In this document: positions 24,794-32,392 of the stretch, piece by piece
Layout of the letters: each line of letters begins with the position of its first letter
Position numbering within the stretch: position 1 is the first letter of the stretch
NCBI GenBank assembly: GCA_002413075.1
Contig: DHWG01000138.1
Coordinates: forward strand, 1 to 48,881
Direction: 5' to 3'
Length of the DNA: 48,881 bases
DNA from: Desulfosporosinus sp. UBA5188
GTDB lineage: Bacteria; Bacillota; Desulfitobacteriia; Desulfitobacteriales; Desulfitobacteriaceae
Position numbers and translations under genes: made by a program
The notes under the pieces: generated by a model
Seen by the model: only the letters and a program-made list of their open reading frames with translations
Databases searched by the model: none
What the model was told of the DNA's origin: nothing

Positions 24794-26071
24794 ATGAACG
24801 CGACGACGATTGCTATTATTGTGTTTATCTTTGTTTACGGCTTAATACTCACTGAAAAAGTTCATCGTGCTATTGCCGCATTGCTTGGGGGAATGCTGCT
24901 GATTCTTATGGGCGTTCTAACCCAAGCAAAGGCGATCGAACATATTGATTGGAATACGCTAGGACTTCTTGTCGGTATGATGATTGTCGTCGGTATCACT
25001 CGACGAACAGGGATCTTTGAATATCTAGGGTTAAAAGCTGTACGTGTGGCCAAAGGGGAACCTATTCGGATACTGATTGCCTTGGCGACTGTTACGGCTA
25101 TGCTTTCTTCGTTACTGGATAATGTCACGACCGTTTTATTGATTATCCCGATCGTCTTTAGCATTACGGATAAGCTCGATCTCGACCCCATGGCTTTTTT
25201 AATCAGCATCATATTTTCAAGTAATATTGGTGGAACAGCCACTTTGATTGGCGATCCCCCGAACATTATGATTGGAAGTCAAACTCATTTAGGATTTATA
25301 GATTTTGCCGTGAACTTAGGACCAGTGGTTATCATGATCCATATAGCAACAATGGCTGTTTTTTACTTCTTACATCGACGTAAACTCCAAGTATCAGCCG
25401 AGCTTAAAGCAGAACTCACAAAGCTTGATCCTATTCTGGCAATTAAAAATTATGGCCTATTGAAAAAAAGTTTATTGGTGATCAGTCTCATACTCGTCGG
25501 CTTCTTCTTGCATCAGGCCTTACACTTAGAGTCTGCGACGATCGCTTTATCAGGGGCGGTGCTCTTGATGTTCATCACTAAAGAAGAACCAGAAGACATC
25601 TTATTAACGGTTGAATGGCCCACTATCTTCTTTTTCATTGGGCTTTTCATCGTTGTGGGTGGTCTGATCGAGACTGGCTTAATCAACAGTATGGCCAAGT
25701 GGGCCTTTACTGCGACAGCCGGTAATTTTACCTTAACCGGGATGTTAATCTTATGGTTTTCCGCCATTGCCTCTGCCTTTGTGGATAACATTCCCTTTGT
25801 GGCCACAATGATCCCTCTAATACACCAAATAGGCAGTTTGGGAGGGATTTCTCCAACTGAGCTAGAGCCACTTTGGTGGGCATTATCCTTGGGAGCGTGT
25901 TTAGGAGGAAATGGTACGCTGATTGGTGCTTCCGCGAATGTCATAGTGGCGGGTATGGCTGAGAAGAATGGAGTACGTATAAGTTTTATATCGTTCATGA
26001 AATTTGCCTTTCCGTTGATGCTACTTTCTGTCATCATCTCCATGTTATATCTGTTGGCATTTTATTTTTAA
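24794..26071 (+). CDS. ArsB/NhaD-type ion transporter (IT superfamily permease)
   Basis: This 425-aa integral membrane protein has about 11-12 TM helices and the two internal repeats of the ArsB/NhaD/SLC13 group, with conserved segments LLDNVTTVLLIIP and AFVDNIPFVATMIPL and the matching TATLIGDPPN / GNGTLIGASANV signatures. Members carry arsenite, sodium/proton or organic anions; the substrate cannot be fixed by sequence alone. I prefer ATG 24794 because AAAGGAG (24776-24782) is 11 nt upstream; ATG 24785 would start only 2 nt after it. Placement between an amino-acid-sensing activator and ald suggests a role in amino-acid or organic-acid metabolism rather than arsenic resistance. Confidence 0.85.
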   Translation: MNATTIAIIVFIFVYGLILTEKVHRAIAALLGGMLLILMGVLTQAKAIEHIDWNTLGLLVGMMIVVGITRRTGIFEYLGLKAVRVAKGEPIRILIALATVTAMLSSLLDNVTTVLLIIPIVFSITDKLDLDPMAFLISIIFSSNIGGTATLIGDPPNIMIGSQTHLGFIDFAVNLGPVVIMIHIATMAVFYFLHRRKLQVSAELKAELTKLDPILAIKNYGLLKKSLLVISLILVGFFLHQALHLESATIALSGAVLLMFITKEEPEDILLTVEWPTIFFFIGLFIVVGGLIETGLINSMAKWAFTATAGNFTLTGMLILWFSAIASAFVDNIPFVATMIPLIHQIGSLGGISPTELEPLWWALSLGACLGGNGTLIGASANVIVAGMAEKNGVRISFISFMKFAFPLMLLSVIISMLYLLAFYF

Positions 26072-26106
26072 TGAATTTACGGAACTGAATACAACTAACA
26101 CTGAAA

Positions 26107-26152
26107 AAATACTAGCAGTTACTATTATAGAGCAATGCTAGTATTTTTTTGG
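26107..26152 (+). terminator. Terminator after the permease gene
   Basis: AAAAATACTAGCA and TGCTAGTATTTTT form a perfect 13-bp stem with a T-rich end, so ald is transcribed separately from the permease gene. Confidence 0.8.
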
Positions 26153-26180
26153 AAACTTAACATAACGGTGGAAAGGATTT

Positions 26181-26198
26181 TGGAAACTAAAGTTTACA
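26181..26198 (+). promoter_or_regulatory. TyrR-box-like upstream activator site for ald
   Basis: TGGAAACTAAAGTTTACA matches the TyrR box pattern TGTAAA-N6-TTTACA with one mismatch. It is centred about 60 bp upstream of the -24 element, a usual place for an activator of sigma-54 promoters. The only TyrR-like regulator in the window is encoded at 23123-24673. Binding is inferred. Confidence 0.55.
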
Positions 26199-26247
26199 GT
26201 ATAATAGATTTTATTAAAATATTCAGACAAAATTGAGTCTTTTATCA

Positions 26248-26263
26248 TGGCATGATTCTTGCA
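26248..26263 (+). promoter_or_regulatory. Sigma-54 (-24/-12) promoter of ald
   Basis: TGGCATGATTCTTGCA carries the invariant GG and GC exactly 10 nt apart and agrees with the TGGCAC-N5-TTGCW consensus at all but one position. Transcription would start near 26274, about 60 nt before the ald start codon. Confidence 0.85.
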
Positions 26264-26335
26264 TTAATCTTATGTATAGAAAGAAAATAATAAAATAACA
26301 TAGCTCATGATGCGAAAAAATAAGGGGGATTATTA

Positions 26336-27463
26336 ATGATTATTGGTGTAGCAAGGGAAATTAAAAACAATGAAAACCGTGTAGGCTTGACTCCTGCAGG
26401 CGCAGCAGATTTGTGTGGTGCAGGTCATACGGTTCTAGTTGAGCAAAGTGCCGGCTTGGGAAGTGGCTTCTCAGATGAAAGTTATACAAAAATTGGCGCA
26501 ACCATCATTGCCGATAAGAGAATTTTATTTGATCGTTCTGAAATGATTATTAAAGTCAAAGAACCATTAGCCGCTGAATATGATTTATTTCACGAAGGGC
26601 AAATCTTATTTACCTATTTGCATTTAGCACCTGAGGCTGAGCTTACAAAGGCTTTGCTAGAGAAAAAAGTCATTGGTATTGCTTATGAAACCATTGTAGG
26701 ACGGAATAATACCTTGCCTCTCTTATCACCTATGAGTGAAGTCGCTGGCCGTATGGCCGTGCAAATTGGTGCCCAAATGCTAGAAAAACCATGGAATGGC
26801 AAAGGTATCCTCCTAGGTGGCGTACCTGGTGTAGAGTCAGCCCAAGTCGTGATTATTGGTGGCGGTATTGTCGGCACCAATGCAGCAAAAATGGCCGTTG
26901 GTATGGGAGCGCGGGTTACGGTTATTGATAATTCGGGCGAACGTCTTGCTTATCTGGATGATATTTTTGGTGGTAGAGTCACCACAGTCATGTCCAACAG
27001 CTATAACATAGGGAAATGGGTTGAAAAAGCGGATCTTCTCGTTGGGGCAGTCCTTATTCCTGGTGCTAAAGCACCCAAGCTAGTGAGCGAAGATATGGTT
27101 AAAACTATGGAGGTTGGTTCGGTGATTGTTGATGTAGCTATTGACCAAGGCGGCTCTATTGCGACGATTGACAGGGTTACCACTCATAGCGATCCTACCT
27201 ATATAAAGTATGGTGTCGTGCATTATTCCGTGGCCAATATGCCGGGCTCAGTGTCTCGTACTTCCACATTTGCTTTAACGAATGCGACACTCCCTTATGC
27301 CATGAAAATTGCCAATAAAGGCTGGCGTCAAGCTCTTATGGAGGATGCTGGATTTGCACGGGGCCTTAATGTCTATAAGGGTCAGGTAACTTATAAAGCG
27401 GTAGCGGATGATCGGAATTTACCTTATACACCCGTAGAAGAAATCCTGGCCTTAGATAATTAA
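26336..27463 (+). CDS. ald: Alanine dehydrogenase
   Basis: Ald oxidatively deaminates L-alanine to pyruvate and ammonia with NAD+. The 375-aa protein has K75 in IKVKEP and H96 in YLHLAPE, the catalytic pair of the family, and the Rossmann loop GGGIVGTNAAKMAVGMG (near 174-190). Length fits (about 370-375). ATG 26336 follows AAGGGGGA. It is preceded by a sigma-54 promoter and a TyrR-box-like palindrome, so it is probably induced by an amino acid through the TyrR-type activator. An amino-acid permease gene follows, giving a plausible alanine uptake and catabolism unit. Confidence 0.95.
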   Translation: MIIGVAREIKNNENRVGLTPAGAADLCGAGHTVLVEQSAGLGSGFSDESYTKIGATIIADKRILFDRSEMIIKVKEPLAAEYDLFHEGQILFTYLHLAPEAELTKALLEKKVIGIAYETIVGRNNTLPLLSPMSEVAGRMAVQIGAQMLEKPWNGKGILLGGVPGVESAQVVIIGGGIVGTNAAKMAVGMGARVTVIDNSGERLAYLDDIFGGRVTTVMSNSYNIGKWVEKADLLVGAVLIPGAKAPKLVSEDMVKTMEVGSVIVDVAIDQGGSIATIDRVTTHSDPTYIKYGVVHYSVANMPGSVSRTSTFALTNATLPYAMKIANKGWRQALMEDAGFARGLNVYKGQVTYKAVADDRNLPYTPVEEILALDN

Positions 27464-27713
27464 TGCGTAAACGACAGACTCAAGCGGAAGTATGAACGGG
27501 AATGATTGGCAAGGGTTTTCGTCCCACCCAAGTGATGGAAGGGTGGAGCGAGAGCACGAACTGTCAAACACATTATCTAAACAAGTAAGGAGTGAATTAT
27601 CGGATGAGGTTCCTTTAAGCATACAACTAAATATTTATTATTATCAAACTAATATTCAAGAATTCATTTCATCATTTTGAACTGATTAATATTGAATGAA
27701 GGAGATGGTGGCT
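27464..27713 (+). other. 250-bp gap between ald and the amino-acid permease
   Basis: It holds a small hairpin CCACCC/GGGTGG (about 27524-27547) without a T tail and then AT-rich sequence. A 62-codon open frame (27492-27680) with a poor ribosome binding site is not convincing as a gene. No -24/-12 promoter or clear terminator was found, so read-through from ald into the permease is possible. Confidence 0.5.
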
Positions 27714-29111
27714 ATGAACAGACTCTTTCGAAAAAAGCCCATTGAGCAGTTACTCTTAGAAACCCAAGGCGATGCCAGTCTGAAGAAGACATTAGGCGCA
27801 TTAGATCTCACAATGCTTGGAATTGGAGCGATTATTGGGACGGGTATCTTTGTCTTAACAGGAATAGCCGCAGCAAAATATGCCGGACCAGGTCTCGTTC
27901 TATCCTTTATTATCTCAGGTATTGCGTGTGCTTTTGCAGCACTGGTTTATGCCGAATTTGCTTCATCGATACCCGTTGCAGGGAGCGCTTATACCTTTAG
28001 CTATGTTTCTTTAGGAGAATTTATGGCCTGGATCATCGGGTGGGACTTAATGCTTGAGTACTTGTTAGCAGCCAGCACTGTAGCAATAGGATGGTCAGGG
28101 TATTTCCAAATGTTGCTCAATGGTTTTGGAATCTATCTTCCAGCTTGGGCTTCTGCTGCAGTCGGTTCAGCGCCAGGTGCTATTCTTAATCTGCCCGCAG
28201 TGTTAATTGCATTGCTAATTACGACGCTTCTTTCGTTAGGCGTCAAAGAAGCCGCTAGATTTAATAATACCATCGTTTTTATCAAGCTCGCAGTGATCGT
28301 ATTGTTCATTATCGTTGCGGTAGGGTACGTCAAGCCTGAAAATTGGACCCCTTTTCTGCCCTTCGGTTTTAAAGGAGTGATGAGCGGGGCAGCCATAGTG
28401 TTTTTTGCATATATCGGATTTGATGCTGTCTCTACCGCCGCTGAAGAATGTATAAATCCAGCGCGCGATATGCCTAGAGGCATTATTGCTTCACTGGCAA
28501 TATGTACCGTACTCTATATCATTGTATCCTTGATTTTAACAGGTATAGTTCCGTACACAGAATTAAATGTAGCAGCACCTGTTGCTTTTGCTCTCCACTA
28601 TATTCAGCAAGATTGGGCGGCGGGGATTATCTCTGTGGGTGCCATGGGAGGAATCACCACAGTCTTACTCGTGATGCTCTATGGACAAACCAGAGTCTTC
28701 TTTGCGATGAGCAGAGATGGTCTCTTGCCTAAAATATTCTCACGCGTTCATCCAAAGTACAAAACTCCTTTTCTCAGCACTTGGATAACAGGTATTACAG
28801 TTGCCATTATTGCTGGCATAACACCTATTAATACGGTTGCAGAGCTCGTCAACATAGGGACTCTCTCTGCCTTCGTTTTTGTTTCAATAGGCGTTATAGT
28901 GTTGCGAAAAACCCAACCTAATCTTCCCCGCTCATTTAGAGTTCCGTGGGTACCCTGGGTCCCAATTATAGCTGCAGTCTTCTGTTTTGTTCTTATGTTA
29001 GAACTTCCTCTCATAACCTGGATTCGTTTTGTTGCATGGCTGGTAATCGGATTATTAATCTATTTTGGTTATGGTATCAGCCACAGTGAACTGGGAAAAT
29101 CAAACAAATAG
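27714..29111 (+). CDS. APC-superfamily amino-acid permease (CAT/YfnA-like)
   Basis: The 465-aa protein has about 12 TM helices and the APC signatures: GAIIGTGIFVLTG in TM1, FAALVYAEFASSIPVAGSAYTF around TM2-3 and FFAYIGFDAVSTAAEEC in TM6. It resembles the cationic-amino-acid-transporter subgroup that includes B. subtilis YfnA. It likely imports a neutral or basic amino acid; alanine or a related substrate is suggested only by the adjacent ald. I choose ATG 27714 because AAGGAG (27699-27704) is 9 nt upstream; the frame also has ATG 27696 inside the ribosome binding site region. Confidence 0.9.
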   Translation: MNRLFRKKPIEQLLLETQGDASLKKTLGALDLTMLGIGAIIGTGIFVLTGIAAAKYAGPGLVLSFIISGIACAFAALVYAEFASSIPVAGSAYTFSYVSLGEFMAWIIGWDLMLEYLLAASTVAIGWSGYFQMLLNGFGIYLPAWASAAVGSAPGAILNLPAVLIALLITTLLSLGVKEAARFNNTIVFIKLAVIVLFIIVAVGYVKPENWTPFLPFGFKGVMSGAAIVFFAYIGFDAVSTAAEECINPARDMPRGIIASLAICTVLYIIVSLILTGIVPYTELNVAAPVAFALHYIQQDWAAGIISVGAMGGITTVLLVMLYGQTRVFFAMSRDGLLPKIFSRVHPKYKTPFLSTWITGITVAIIAGITPINTVAELVNIGTLSAFVFVSIGVIVLRKTQPNLPRSFRVPWVPWVPIIAAVFCFVLMLELPLITWIRFVAWLVIGLLIYFGYGISHSELGKSNK

Positions 29112-29126
29112 ACCATCAATAACATG

Positions 29127-29170
29127 CAGAAGATGAGGGTTACCTATGAAACGGCAACCTCATCTTCTAC
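29127..29170. terminator. Terminator between the permease and mch (convergent)
   Basis: AGAAGATGAGG (29128-29138) pairs with CCTCATCTTCT (29158-29168), and the stem continues imperfectly inward. It can act for both strands though T runs are weak. Confidence 0.6.
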
Positions 29171-29197
29171 ATGATTAATCGCTCAAATCGTAGAGCT

Positions 29198-30181
29198 TTA
29201 TTTATAGGAATCGATTGCGAGACCAAATGAGGTGCGTAAAATATCAGGACGCAAGGAGCCTGCATGAAAAGATTGACCGTTGTTTGAATTGCATAACCAA
29301 ACTTCGGCTGGACTAAACAAAAGCCGATCGATATCATAAAAATTCCCGTACTCTTGATACACTTCTATAAATGGTCGTCCGTATTCCTTGGACGAACATG
29401 AAGGAACCTGCTTCACCAGAGAATCTAAGCGGTCTTCATCTCGAACGTTGTAAAGTACGGTTGAACCGTAAAGAAGCGCATCATTTGTCCGTCCTAAAGC
29501 ACTGAGATTATCAGAGGCCACGGGGGAGACGGGACAAATACCCCAACCAGAATCTATTTTACCAAGATTGTAATCAAGTTCCATCAGTTTCGAGAGGCCA
29601 GTTTCCATGGCACGCGCAGCAATTTGAACGGTACCCACCTGAGAAGCCGTCGGTGTTACCAAGATATAGAGATTTGTGGGATCACAATGACACGCCGCGA
29701 CCAAACTCTGGACGACCTCATCAGTTGGAAGCGCCTCACTTTCTAAGCAAATGATACCCTTCTCACAATGATCCTCATAGCCTAACAGTTCAAACAGACT
29801 TCCGTGATGAACAAGGGCGCGTCCTGGACCGGAGGCCATAGCAAACAACTTGCCATGGTTAATAGGCCAACCCGCATATTGAGACGCCAGGCAGGCGCGG
29901 AGGGGGTGGTCAGTGACGACTTCAACAGCGGGCCAGCGTAGACCATTAAAATCAAACCATTGAAGTTTAACTTGAGCCAGCCCACCAAGGCAGATAGAAG
30001 CAAACAAAACCCCTGCTTCCCACCCGCCTGCAACATGGACGCCGCAATCGATCACTGTCACCCCATTTTGTTTGTGAACCTCGATTCGAAGTCGTTCGCT
30101 CTTCGCGAGGAATTCTTCCACCAACGGGAAGGCTTGACGGTTCGGGCTCAGTTCAGGTCGTTGAATCAGCGGCAAAAGCAT
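29198..30181 (-). CDS. mch: Methenyltetrahydromethanopterin cyclohydrolase (Mch) homologue
   Basis: The 327-aa protein aligns, from memory of the archaeal family, along its whole length: VTVIDCGVHVAGGWEAG, TDHP, AMASGPGRAL, GYED, CLESEALP, VTPTASQVGTVQIAARAMETG, ALGRTNDALLYG, YGRPF and a C-terminal SFGL. Archaeal Mch hydrolyses methenyl-H4MPT to formyl-H4MPT. The catalytic pair Arg183/Glu186 of that family corresponds to R190/E193. The Lys94 position (QKAGW in Methanopyrus) is a tyrosine here (SQYAGW, Y102). No other methanopterin gene is nearby and Peptococcaceae use tetrahydrofolate, so the real pterin substrate is open. The start at 30181 has AGAGGGA upstream. Confidence 0.85.
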   Translation of the reverse strand: MLLPLIQRPELSPNRQAFPLVEEFLAKSERLRIEVHKQNGVTVIDCGVHVAGGWEAGVLFASICLGGLAQVKLQWFDFNGLRWPAVEVVTDHPLRACLASQYAGWPINHGKLFAMASGPGRALVHHGSLFELLGYEDHCEKGIICLESEALPTDEVVQSLVAACHCDPTNLYILVTPTASQVGTVQIAARAMETGLSKLMELDYNLGKIDSGWGICPVSPVASDNLSALGRTNDALLYGSTVLYNVRDEDRLDSLVKQVPSCSSKEYGRPFIEVYQEYGNFYDIDRLLFSPAEVWLCNSNNGQSFHAGSLRPDILRTSFGLAIDSYK

Positions 30182-30249
30182 AGTTTCCCTCTTCTTCCTA
30201 TGTAATGATTCTTAGATGCTCCTTTTCAGCATGCCCCAATCTGACAAAG

Positions 30250-30298
30250 AACAAATCCAGCCCTGCTCAAGTGATGCTTGAGCAGGGCTGGATTTGTT
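30250..30298. terminator. Strong hairpin downstream of the lactate permease remnant
   Basis: Perfect 22-bp arms at 30250-30271 and 30277-30298 flank a 5-nt loop. It lies just after the minus-strand lctP stop and is the likely terminator for that unit; T content after the stem is modest. Confidence 0.75.
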
Positions 30299-30330
30299 TA
30301 ACAGAACCTATGTGCTTCACAGAATGAAGT

Positions 30331-31140
30331 TTAGTGTAGGACTGAACCAATCGTTGGCAATAGGCCTGCGATGGTTGGCATCATACCTGGAACCACATAG
30401 GCTTGGAGATAAGTCATGACACTAATAATAAGCAAAAGGAAGATTGAATGTTTTAGTGTAAAACGGAAGAGGTCAGCCTCTCTACCGACTAAACCAGTTG
30501 CCGCTGCAGCGACGGCAATGGATTGTGGCGAAATCATTTTACCCACAACACCACCGGAGCTATTGGCCGCAATCGTCAGAACAGGATTAACCCCGATTTG
30601 TTGGGCAGTCACTTGTTGTAACTGACCAAATAGAGCGTTAGAAGAGGTATCAGAACCCGTTAAGAAGACACCAAGCCAACCTAGGATTGGAGAGAAGAAT
30701 GGGAATAAAGAGCCTGTTTGCGCAAACAATAGACCGAGGGTATAGGAAAGTCCAGAGTAGTTGGCAAGATAGGCGAAACCAAGGACTGAACCTATGGTAA
30801 TCAGGGGATAGATGAGTGTTTTTATGGTAGATCCAGTCACTTTAGCCGCTCTTGACGGACTTATTTTGAGAACCAGCATAGTGATCAAGCAGGTAATCAA
30901 GATGGCCGTCCCTGCAGCGGCAAAGAAATCCCATTTATAACTAGCAGCGTATATTGTAGATTTTTTAACAATTGGCATTGTTTTAAAGACTAAGCCATCA
31001 AGGCCAGGCCAATGTTTAATGTTCACGAACCAGCCGAGATCTTTATTGATGAAATCTTTAAAGGTTGTTGTTCCCCAAATACCCACCATGATCGTGAGCA
31101 CACTGAAATAACGATGTAGAGAAGGGAGGGCTATTTGCAA
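30331..31140 (-). pseudogene. lctP: L-lactate permease, C-terminal half only
   Basis: The 269-aa frame matches the C-terminal half of LctP-family lactate/glycolate permeases (normally about 540-570 aa), including SPILGWLGVFLTGSDTSSNALFG and AANSSGGVVGKMISPQSIAVA, which are family hallmarks. The N-terminal half is missing: upstream sequence quickly hits stops and has no similarity I can see. The only in-frame start is a TTG at 31140 lacking a ribosome binding site. The octamer ATTTGCAA occurs at the breakpoint (31133-31140) and again 31 bp further (31172-31179), as if deletion occurred between short repeats. Probably non-functional. Confidence 0.85.
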
Positions 31141-31393
31141 ATTCTACGTCGGTCTATATGATGACGTATCAATTTGCAAGGGGTATACAGGTTTTTTATT
31201 ATGAGCGCGCGAGCTGAAAACAGGTAGTTCCTACAGGTAAATCACTAATATACCTGTAGGAACTACCTGGAAATTAATTAATTTTACCTGTAGGAATCAC
31301 GGGGGCGCAAAGCTTGGAACCGTATTATAATTACATACGGAAAAGTGATGATGTTTTTATATCTCACATTTTGGTCAATAATAAACCAAAATA
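31141..31393. other. Non-coding gap upstream of the lctP remnant
   Basis: This stretch has no gene. It holds the large palindrome at 31221-31269, an extra half copy at 31285-31296, and nothing recognisable of the lost lctP 5' half. Confidence 0.6.
31221..31296. repeat. 19-bp perfect inverted repeat plus a third partial copy
   Basis: Arms 31221-31239 and 31251-31269 (CAGGTAGTTCCTACAGGTA and complement) surround an 11-nt loop. TACCTGTAGGAA recurs at 31285-31296. There are no T runs. It could be a multi-site operator or remains of a palindromic mobile element. Confidence 0.7.
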
Positions 31394-31435
31394 TGCCTAA
31401 CATGTTATATACTTAGTAAGTGTGAATGTCAGGCA
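31394..31435. promoter_or_regulatory. Inverted repeat around the probable ABC-operon promoter
   Basis: TGCCTAACAT (31394-31403) and ATGTCAGGCA (31426-31435) are complementary apart from one G-T pair, with AT-rich sequence (TTATATACT) between them, 28 bp upstream of the first ABC gene. Possible operator for a dedicated regulator not in this window. Confidence 0.45.
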
Positions 31436-31462
31436 TCATTGAAAAGGAGAAAGAGGTAGCCT

Positions 31463-32392
31463 ATGCAAACAAAACCTGTTGCCCAATTTAAAAATATTAA
31501 AAAGAAGATTGGCAAAAAGATGATTATTGATGACATATCCTTTGAGGTCAATGCTGGCGAGATCTTTGGTTTTTTAGGTCCCAACGGAGCTGGTAAAACA
31601 ACCACCATTCGTATGCTTTTTGGACTGATCTCTATGACTGAGGGTGAAATACTAGTCAATGGTTTTAGTATTAAACATGACTTTGAAAAAGCCATTGTAA
31701 GGGTTGGGGGAATTATTGAAAACCCAGAGATGTATAAGTATTTAACGGGCTACAAAAATCTGGTCCATTATGCAAGAATGTATGGAGATATTACAAAAGA
31801 AAGAATTGATGAAGTCATTTCTTTAGTCGGACTTGAGCAAAGAATCAAGGACAAAGTTAAAACTTATTCGCTGGGTATGCGCCAAAGGCTAGGTCTAGCC
31901 CAAGCCTTACTCCATAAACCCAATTTAATTGTCTTAGATGAACCCACCAATGGTTTAGATCCCGCAGGAATTCATGAATTTAGGAAGCATTTAAGAATGC
32001 TTGCCGAGAAAGAAAATGTCGCTATTATGGTATCGAGCCATCAACTTTCAGAAATGGAATTAATGTGTGACAGAATCGGAATTATTCAAAATGGCAAATT
32101 GATTGATATTCAAACGGTCAATGATTTTCTTGATAAGGATGAAGTCGTCATGCGCGTAACATTTACGGTGGATGATGTTCCTAAAGCTAAAACTTGTTTA
32201 AATCAGATGTTTCAGGAACAAGAGACACTAGAGAATGAATCGACCATTTCCATAACGATTGATTCTAGTAAAATCCCCGATATTGTTGCGGCTTTTGTCC
32301 GTGAAGGTATAAGGATTTCTGGCCTTGATAAAGAATCCAAAACTCTTGAACAAAAATTTCTCGATATAACAGGAGGTTCTGGAATTGCGTAG
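31463..32392 (+). CDS. ABC transporter ATP-binding protein (BcrA-like)
   Basis: A 309-aa ATPase of the ABC-2 exporter type: Walker A GPNGAGKTTT near residues 41-50, signature YSLGMRQRLGLAQAL near 135-149, Walker B LIVLDEPTNGLDP near 155-167 and a switch histidine in SSHQLSEME. The C-terminal 90 residues resemble the extension of bacitracin/lantibiotic-type BcrA ATPases. ATG 31463 follows AAAAGGAGAAAGAGG. The stop overlaps the start of the permease gene by 8 nt, so the two form one transporter. Substrate unknown; export of a peptide antibiotic is a possibility by family only. Confidence 0.9.
   Translation: MQTKPVAQFKNIKKKIGKKMIIDDISFEVNAGEIFGFLGPNGAGKTTTIRMLFGLISMTEGEILVNGFSIKHDFEKAIVRVGGIIENPEMYKYLTGYKNLVHYARMYGDITKERIDEVISLVGLEQRIKDKVKTYSLGMRQRLGLAQALLHKPNLIVLDEPTNGLDPAGIHEFRKHLRMLAEKENVAIMVSSHQLSEMELMCDRIGIIQNGKLIDIQTVNDFLDKDEVVMRVTFTVDDVPKAKTCLNQMFQEQETLENESTISITIDSSKIPDIVAAFVREGIRISGLDKESKTLEQKFLDITGGSGIA

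Noticed and set aside
24794..26071. Arsenite efflux gene arsB
   Set aside because: No arsR, arsA or arsC nearby and the family is broad; only the superfamily call is supported.
27492..27680. 62-codon open frame between ald and the amino-acid permease
   Set aside because: Weak ribosome binding site, low-complexity hydrophilic sequence, no recognised domain; AT-rich end looks like intergenic DNA.
27464..27713. A second sigma-54 promoter ahead of the amino-acid permease
   Set aside because: Only spacings of 8, 9 or 11 nt, or poor -12 matches, were found between GG and GC pairs; none fits like the ald promoter.
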